A stretch of DNA of 64,000 nt from Auanema rhodensis (Eukaryota > Nematoda > Chromadorea > Rhabditida > Rhabditidae). Every line of letters begins with the position of its first letter. The stretch's first letter is position 1. The translations under genes and the position numbers were made by a program. Shown here one piece after another: positions 58,097 through 64,000 of this stretch. A model generated the notes under the pieces. That model searched no databases and was not told the origin of the DNA. It worked only from the letters and a program-made list of their open reading frames with translations. Where the stretch lies: NCBI GenBank assembly GCA_964057225.1, contig OZ059898.1:15911267-15975266 (forward strand). The letters run 5' to 3'.

Positions 58097-58267
58097 ATAT
58101 TAGGGTTGCTTCCAAAGTGTTTCATAACTGCAAATCTGAGATGCTTCATGAACTTACAAGTTGGAACAGAGTAATAGTGTTTCATAACTACAAATCTGAG
58201 ATGCTTCATGAACATAAAAGTTGGAACAGAGTAAAATGAAGTTGCATCGACTTGTTTTTAAAAATTT

Positions 58268-58339
58268 TGACCACTGAGCGGATCGAACGCCCAACCTTTC
58301 GATCTGGAGTCGAACGCGCTACCATTGCGCCAAGCAGTC
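58268..58339 (-). tRNA. tRNA-Trp(CCA), array copy 43
   Basis: Consensus body; a single spacer repeat 5'. Confidence 0.95.
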
Positions 58340-58450
58340 ATATTAGGGTTGCTTCCAAAGTGTTTCATAACTGCAAATCTGAGATGCTTCATGAACATAA
58401 AAGTTCGAACAGAGTGAAATGAAGTTGCATCGACTTGTTTTTAAAAATTT

Positions 58451-58522
58451 TGACCACTGAGCGGATCGAACGCCCAACATTTCGATCTGGAGTCGAACGC
58501 GCTACCATTGCGCCAAGCAGTC
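58451..58522 (-). tRNA. tRNA-Trp(CCA), array copy 44, variable-loop variant
   Basis: Variable loop ATGTT; four spacer repeats 5'. Confidence 0.93.
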
Positions 58523-58813
58523 ATATTAGGGTTGCTTCCAAAGTGTTTCATAACTGCAAATCTGAGATGCTTCATGAACTTACAAGTTGGAACAGAGTAA
58601 AAGTGTTTCATAACTGCAAATCTGAGATGCTTCATGAACATAAAAGTTGGAACAGAGTAAAAGTGTTTCATAACTGCAAATCTGAGATGCTTCATGAAAA
58701 TTAAAGTTGGAACAGAGTAAAAGTGTTTCATAACTACAAATCTGAGATGCTTCATGAAAATAAAAGTTGGAACAGAGTAAAATGAAGTTGCATCGACTTG
58801 TTTTTAAAAATTT

Positions 58814-58885
58814 TGACCACTGAGCGGATTGAACGCCCAACCTTTCGATCTGGAGTCGAACGCGCTACCATTGCGCCAAGCAGTC
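58814..58885 (-). tRNA. tRNA-Trp(CCA), array copy 45, T-loop variant
   Basis: T loop TTCAATC instead of TTCGATC, still within the B-box consensus; one spacer repeat 5'. Confidence 0.9.
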
Positions 58886-58996
58886 ATATTAGGGTTGCTT
58901 CCAAAGTGTTTCATAACTGCAAATCTGAGATGCTTCATGAACATAAAAGTTCGAACAGAGTGAAATGAAGTTGCATCGACTTGTTTTTAAAAATTT

Positions 58997-59068
58997 TGAC
59001 CACTGAGCGGATCGAACGCCCAACATTTCGATCTGGAGTCGAACGCGCTACCATTGCGCCAAGCAGTC
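58997..59068 (-). tRNA. tRNA-Trp(CCA), array copy 46, variable-loop variant
   Basis: Variable loop ATGTT; four spacer repeats 5'. First member of the 2061/2121-bp series (46, 53, 60). Confidence 0.93.
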
Positions 59069-59359
59069 ATATTAGGGTTGCTTCCAAAGTGTTTCATAAC
59101 TGCAAATCTGAGATGCTTCATGAACTTACAAGTTGGAACAGAGTAAAAGTGTTTCATAACTGCAAATCTGAGATGCTTCATGAACATAAAAGTTGGAACA
59201 GAGTAAAAGTGTTTCATAACTGCAAATCTGAGATGCTTCATGAAAATTAAAGTTGGAACAGAGTAAAAGTGTTTCATAACTACAAATCTGAGATGCTTCA
59301 TGAAAATAAAAGTTGGAACAGAGTAAAATGAAGTTGCATCGACTTGTTTTTAAAAATTT

Positions 59360-59431
59360 TGACCACTGAGCGGATCGAACGCCCAACCTTTCGATCTGGA
59401 GTCGAACGCGCTACCATTGCGCCAAGCAGTC
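59360..59431 (-). tRNA. tRNA-Trp(CCA), array copy 47
   Basis: Consensus body; two spacer repeats 5'. Confidence 0.95.
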
Positions 59432-59602
59432 ATATTAGGGTTGCTTCCAAAGTGTTTCATAACTGCAAATCTGAGATGCTTCATGAACATACAAGTTGGA
59501 ACAGAGTAAAAGTGTTTCATAACTGCAAATCTGAGATGCTTCATGAACATAAAAGTTGGAACAGAGTAAAATGAAGTTGCATCGACTTGTTTTTAAAAAT
59601 TT

Positions 59603-59674
59603 TGACCACTGAGCGGATCGAACGCCCAACCTTTCGATCTGGAGTCGAACGCGCTACCATTGCGCCAAGCAGTC
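59603..59674 (-). tRNA. tRNA-Trp(CCA), array copy 48
   Basis: Consensus body; three spacer repeats 5'. Confidence 0.95.
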
Positions 59675-59905
59675 ATATTAGGGTTGCTTCCAAAGTGTTT
59701 CATAACTGCAAATCTGAGATGCTTCATGAACATAAAAGTTGGAACAGAGTAAAAGTGTTTCATAACTGCAAATCTGAGATGCTTCATGAACATAAAAGTT
59801 GGGACAGAGTAAAAGTGTTTCATAACTGCAAATCTGAGATGCTTCATGAACATAAAAGTTGGAACAGAGTAAAATGAAGTTGCATCGACTTGTTTTTAAA
59901 AATTT

Positions 59906-59977
59906 TGACCACTGAGCGGATCGAACGCCCAACCTTTCGATCTGGAGTCGAACGCGCTACCATTGCGCCAAGCAGTC
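59906..59977 (-). tRNA. tRNA-Trp(CCA), array copy 49
   Basis: Consensus body; five spacer repeats 5'. Confidence 0.95.
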
Positions 59978-60328
59978 ATATTAGGGTTGCTTCCAAAGTG
60001 TTTCATAACTGCAAATCTGAGATGCTTCATGAACATAAAAGTTGGAACAGAGTAAAACTGTTTCATAACTGCAAATCTGAGATGCTTCATGAACATAAAA
60101 GTTGGAACAGAGTAAAAGTGTTTCATAACTGCAAATCTGAGATGCTTCATGAACATAAAAGTTGGAACAGAGTAAAAGTGTTTCATAACTGCAAATCTGA
60201 GATGCTTCATGAACATAAAAGTTGGAACAGAGTAAAAGTGTTTCATAACTGCAAATCTGAGATGCTTCATGAACATAAAAGTTGGAACAGAGTAAAATGA
60301 AGTTGCATCGACTTGTTTTTAAAAATTT

Positions 60329-60400
60329 TGACCACTGAGCGGATCGAACACCCAACCTTTCGATCTGGAGTCGAACGCGCTACCATTGCGCCAAGCAGTC
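60329..60400 (-). tRNA. tRNA-Trp(CCA), array copy 50, T-stem variant
   Basis: T stem GGGTG, replacing a C-G pair by U-G; three spacer repeats 5'. Confidence 0.92.
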
Positions 60401-60631
60401 ATATTAGGGTTGCTTCCAAAGTGTTTCATAACTGCAAATCTGAGATGCTTCATGAACATAAAAGTTGGAACAGAGTAAAAGTGTTTCATAACTGCAAATC
60501 TGAGATGCTTCATGAACATAAAAGTTGGAACAGAGTAAAAGTGTTTCATAACTGCAAATCTGAGATGCTTCATGAACATAAAAGTTGGAACAGAGTAAAA
60601 TGAAGTTGCATCGACTTGTTTTTAAAAATTT

Positions 60632-60703
60632 TGACCACTGAGCGGATCGAACGCCCAACCTTTCGATCTGGAGTCGAACGCGCTACCATTGCGCCAAGCA
60701 GTC
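60632..60703 (-). tRNA. tRNA-Trp(CCA), array copy 51
   Basis: Consensus body; two spacer repeats 5'. Confidence 0.95.
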
Positions 60704-60874
60704 ATATTAGGGTTGCTTCCAAAGTGTTTCATAACTGCAAATCTGAGATGCTTCATGAACTTACAAGTTGGAACAGAGTAATAGTGTTTCATAACTACAA
60801 ATCTGAGATGCTTCATGAACATAAAAGTTGGAACAGAGTAAAATGAAGTTGCATCGACTTGTTTTTAAAAATTT

Positions 60875-60946
60875 TGACCACTGAGCGGATCGAACGCCCA
60901 ACCTTTCGATCTGGAGTCGAACGCGCTACCATTGCGCCAAGCAGTC
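60875..60946 (-). tRNA. tRNA-Trp(CCA), array copy 52
   Basis: Consensus body; a single spacer repeat 5'. Confidence 0.95.
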
Positions 60947-61057
60947 ATATTAGGGTTGCTTCCAAAGTGTTTCATAACTGCAAATCTGAGATGCTTCATG
61001 AACATAAAAGTTCGAACAGAGTGAAATGAAGTTGCATCGACTTGTTTTTAAAAATTT

Positions 61058-61129
61058 TGACCACTGAGCGGATCGAACGCCCAACATTTCGATCTGGAGT
61101 CGAACGCGCTACCATTGCGCCAAGCAGTC
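61058..61129 (-). tRNA. tRNA-Trp(CCA), array copy 53, variable-loop variant
   Basis: Variable loop ATGTT; four spacer repeats 5'. Confidence 0.93.
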
Positions 61130-61420
61130 ATATTAGGGTTGCTTCCAAAGTGTTTCATAACTGCAAATCTGAGATGCTTCATGAACTTACAAGTTGGAAC
61201 AGAGTAAAAGTGTTTCATAACTGCAAATCTGAGATGCTTCATGAACATAAAAGTTGGAACAGAGTAAAAGTGTTTCATAACTGCAAATCTGAGATGCTTC
61301 ATGAAAATTAAAGTTGGAACAGAGTAAAAGTGTTTCATAACTACAAATCTGAGATGCTTCATGAAAATAAAAGTTGGAACAGAGTAAAATGAAGTTGCAT
61401 CGACTTGTTTTTAAAAATTT

Positions 61421-61492
61421 TGACCACTGAGCGGATCGAACGCCCAACCTTTCGATCTGGAGTCGAACGCGCTACCATTGCGCCAAGCAGTC
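61421..61492 (-). tRNA. tRNA-Trp(CCA), array copy 54
   Basis: Consensus body; two spacer repeats 5'. Confidence 0.95.
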
Positions 61493-61663
61493 ATATTAGG
61501 GTTGCTTCCAAAGTGTTTCATAACTGCAAATCTGAGATGCTTCATGAACATACAAGTTGGAACAGAGTAAAAGTGTTTCATAACTGCAAATCTGAGATGC
61601 TTCATGAACATAAAAGTTGGAACAGAGTAAAATGAAGTTGCATCGACTTGTTTTTAAAAATTT

Positions 61664-61735
61664 TGACCACTGAGCGGATCGAACGCCCAACCTTTCGATC
61701 TGGAGTCGAACGCGCTACCATTGCGCCAAGCAGTC
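61664..61735 (-). tRNA. tRNA-Trp(CCA), array copy 55
   Basis: Consensus body; three spacer repeats 5'. Confidence 0.95.
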
Positions 61736-61966
61736 ATATTAGGGTTGCTTCCAAAGTGTTTCATAACTGCAAATCTGAGATGCTTCATGAACATAAAAGT
61801 TGGAACAGAGTAAAAGTGTTTCATAACTGCAAATCTGAGATGCTTCATGAACATAAAAGTTGGGACAGAGTAAAAGTGTTTCATAACTGCAAATCTGAGA
61901 TGCTTCATGAACATAAAAGTTGGAACAGAGTAAAATGAAGTTGCATCGACTTGTTTTTAAAAATTT

Positions 61967-62038
61967 TGACCACTGAGCGGATCGAACGCCCAACCTTTCG
62001 ATCTGGAGTCGAACGCGCTACCATTGCGCCAAGCAGTC
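61967..62038 (-). tRNA. tRNA-Trp(CCA), array copy 56
   Basis: Consensus body; five spacer repeats 5'. Confidence 0.95.
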
Positions 62039-62389
62039 ATATTAGGGTTGCTTCCAAAGTGTTTCATAACTGCAAATCTGAGATGCTTCATGAACATAAA
62101 AGTTGGAACAGAGTAAAACTGTTTCATAACTGCAAATCTGAGATGCTTCATGAACATAAAAGTTGGAACAGAGTAAAAGTGTTTCATAACTGCAAATCTG
62201 AGATGCTTCATGAACATAAAAGTTGGAACAGAGTAAAAGTGTTTCATAACTGCAAATCTGAGATGCTTCATGAACATAAAAGTTGGAACAGAGTAAAAGT
62301 GTTTCATAACTGCAAATCTGAGATGCTTCATGAACATAAAAGTTGGAACAGAGTAAAATGAAGTTGCATCGACTTGTTTTTAAAAATTT

Positions 62390-62461
62390 TGACCACTGAG
62401 CGGATCGAACACCCAACCTTTCGATCTGGAGTCGAACGCGCTACCATTGCGCCAAGCAGTC
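62390..62461 (-). tRNA. tRNA-Trp(CCA), array copy 57, T-stem variant
   Basis: T stem GGGTG (U-G pair), counterpart of copy 50 but with four spacer repeats 5' instead of three. Confidence 0.92.
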
Positions 62462-62752
62462 ATATTAGGGTTGCTTCCAAAGTGTTTCATAACTGCAAAT
62501 CTGAGATGCTTCATGAACATAAAAGTTGGAACAGAGTAAAAGTGTTTCATAACTGCAAATCTGAGATGCTTCATGAACATAAAAGTTGGAACAGAGTAAA
62601 AGTGTTTCATAACTGCAAATCTGAGATGCTTCATGAACATAAAAGTTGGAACAGAGTAAAAGTGTTTCATAACTGCAAATCTGAGATGCTTCATGAACAT
62701 AAAAGTTGGAACAGAGTAAAATGAAGTTGCATCGACTTGTTTTTAAAAATTT

Positions 62753-62824
62753 TGACCACTGAGCGGATCGAACGCCCAACCTTTCGATCTGGAGTCGAAC
62801 GCGCTACCATTGCGCCAAGCAGTC
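62753..62824 (-). tRNA. tRNA-Trp(CCA), array copy 58
   Basis: Consensus body; two spacer repeats 5'. Confidence 0.95.
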
Positions 62825-62995
62825 ATATTAGGGTTGCTTCCAAAGTGTTTCATAACTGCAAATCTGAGATGCTTCATGAACTTACAAGTTGGAACAGAGT
62901 AATAGTGTTTCATAACTACAAATCTGAGATGCTTCATGAACATAAAAGTTGGAACAGAGTAAAATGAAGTTGCATCGACTTGTTTTTAAAAATTT

Positions 62996-63067
62996 TGACC
63001 ACTGAGCGGATCGAACGCCCAACCTTTCGATCTGGAGTCGAACGCGCTACCATTGCGCCAAGCAGTC
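62996..63067 (-). tRNA. tRNA-Trp(CCA), array copy 59
   Basis: Consensus body; a single spacer repeat 5'. Confidence 0.95.
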
Positions 63068-63178
63068 ATATTAGGGTTGCTTCCAAAGTGTTTCATAACT
63101 GCAAATCTGAGATGCTTCATGAACATAAAAGTTCGAACAGAGTGAAATGAAGTTGCATCGACTTGTTTTTAAAAATTT

Positions 63179-63250
63179 TGACCACTGAGCGGATCGAACG
63201 CCCAACATTTCGATCTGGAGTCGAACGCGCTACCATTGCGCCAAGCAGTC
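63179..63250 (-). tRNA. tRNA-Trp(CCA), array copy 60, variable-loop variant
   Basis: Variable loop ATGTT; four spacer repeats 5'. Confidence 0.93.
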
Positions 63251-63541
63251 ATATTAGGGTTGCTTCCAAAGTGTTTCATAACTGCAAATCTGAGATGCTT
63301 CATGAACTTACAAGTTGGAACAGAGTAAAAGTGTTTCATAACTGCAAATCTGAGATGCTTCATGAACATAAAAGTTGGAACAGAGTAAAAGTGTTTCATA
63401 ACTGCAAATCTGAGATGCTTCATGAAAATTAAAGTTGGAACAGAGTAAAAGTGTTTCATAACTACAAATCTGAGATGCTTCATGAAAATAAAAGTTGGAA
63501 CAGAGTAAAATGAAGTTGCATCGACTTGTTTTTAAAAATTT

Positions 63542-63613
63542 TGACCACTGAGCGGATCGAACGCCCAACCTTTCGATCTGGAGTCGAACGCGCTACCATT
63601 GCGCCAAGCAGTC
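63542..63613 (-). tRNA. tRNA-Trp(CCA), array copy 61
   Basis: Consensus body; two spacer repeats 5'. Confidence 0.95.
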
Positions 63614-63784
63614 ATATTAGGGTTGCTTCCAAAGTGTTTCATAACTGCAAATCTGAGATGCTTCATGAACATACAAGTTGGAACAGAGTAAAAGTGTTTC
63701 ATAACTGCAAATCTGAGATGCTTCATGAACATAAAAGTTGGAACAGAGTAAAATGAAGTTGCATCGACTTGTTTTTAAAAATTT

Positions 63785-63856
63785 TGACCACTGAGCGGAT
63801 CGAACGCCCAACCTTTCGATCTGGAGTCGAACGCGCTACCATTGCGCCAAGCAGTC
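63785..63856 (-). tRNA. tRNA-Trp(CCA), array copy 62
   Basis: Consensus body; at least two spacer repeats 5' before the window ends. Confidence 0.95.
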
Positions 63857-64000
63857 ATATTAGGGTTGCTTCCAAAGTGTTTCATAACTGCAAATCTGAG
63901 ATGCTTCATGAACATAAAAGTTGGAACAGAGTAAAAGTGTTTCATAACTGCAAATCTGAGATGCTTCATGAACATAAAAGTTGGGACAGAGTAAAAGTGT

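Larger units (their letters stand above)
46898..64000 (-). repeat. Satellite B: tandem array of tRNA-Trp units, open at window edge
   Basis: There are 62 whole units plus one truncated unit. Each consists of a 72-bp tRNA-Trp gene on the minus strand, about 50 bp of fixed flank, and n copies of a 60-bp spacer repeat (contains TTTCATAACTGCAAATCTGA and ATGCTTCATGAACATAAAAG). Distances between successive tRNA genes are 183, 243, 303, 363 or 423 bp (6, 30, 16, 6 and 3 cases, within 1-6 bp), that is 123 + 60n. Longer repeats exist: 1572 bp (47090 to 48662), 2426 bp (52790 to 55216), and 2061 then 2121 bp (58981, 61042, 63163). Long ORFs in this region are translations of repeats whose period is divisible by three. 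Confidence 0.97.

Noticed and set aside
46826..63975. Dozens of overlapping 60-136 codon ORFs on both strands
   Set aside because: They are translations of the tRNA-Trp gene and the 60-bp spacer in several frames. Both the spacer and the common unit lengths are divisible by three, so stops are absent by chance and repeat identically.
46898..64000. CRISPR-like array (regular repeats with spacers)
   Set aside because: The intervening sequence is itself repeated, the units contain a tRNA gene, and the context is eukaryotic.

Overview
The window looks like a chromosome segment from a nematode, most likely a Caenorhabditis or close relative. The supporting evidence is very short introns ending in TTTTCAG, trans-splice-like acceptors just before start codons, and BEL/Pao retroelements that carry a phlebovirus-type envelope region. 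The species cannot be named from sequence alone. Almost everything here is repetitive: two LTR retroelements, two large satellite arrays, and about 2.1 kb of ordinary gene-bearing DNA.

Layout. 1-8118: a BEL/Pao element on the minus strand, cut by the left window edge and broken by one +1 insertion, two stop codons and a 29-bp deletion. 8119-10215: two divergent, intron-containing host genes of unknown function. The minus-strand gene is interrupted by the retroelement (5-bp flank GTTCC). The plus-strand gene runs into satellite DNA. 10216-16984 and 26147-46891: satellite A, a 200-bp tandem repeat (about 137 units) with higher-order repeats of 5, 8, 19-21, 23 and 24 units. 16985-26146: a complete, very young BEL/Pao element inserted in satellite A. 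It has a perfect ACTAC target duplication, 451-bp LTRs that differ at one position, and a single 2764-codon ORF encoding Gag, protease, RT, RNase H, integrase, envelope and an unrecognised tail. 46898-64000 (open at the right edge): satellite B.

Satellite B is the most unusual feature. Every unit carries a tRNA-Trp(CCA) gene on the minus strand: 62 copies plus one truncated copy in 17 kb. Most have a perfect cloverleaf, intact A and B boxes and a T-run terminator. Units are 123 + 60n bp long, with n = 1-5 copies of a 60-bp spacer repeat, a layout reminiscent of rDNA.

The two BEL elements are mosaics of each other: nearly identical from the end of the protease region through the middle of env, but clearly diverged in Gag/protease and in the 3' half of env. 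In both, the gag start codon lies inside the LTR, and the primer-binding site (matching the 3' end of tRNA-Gly) sits inside the coding region.
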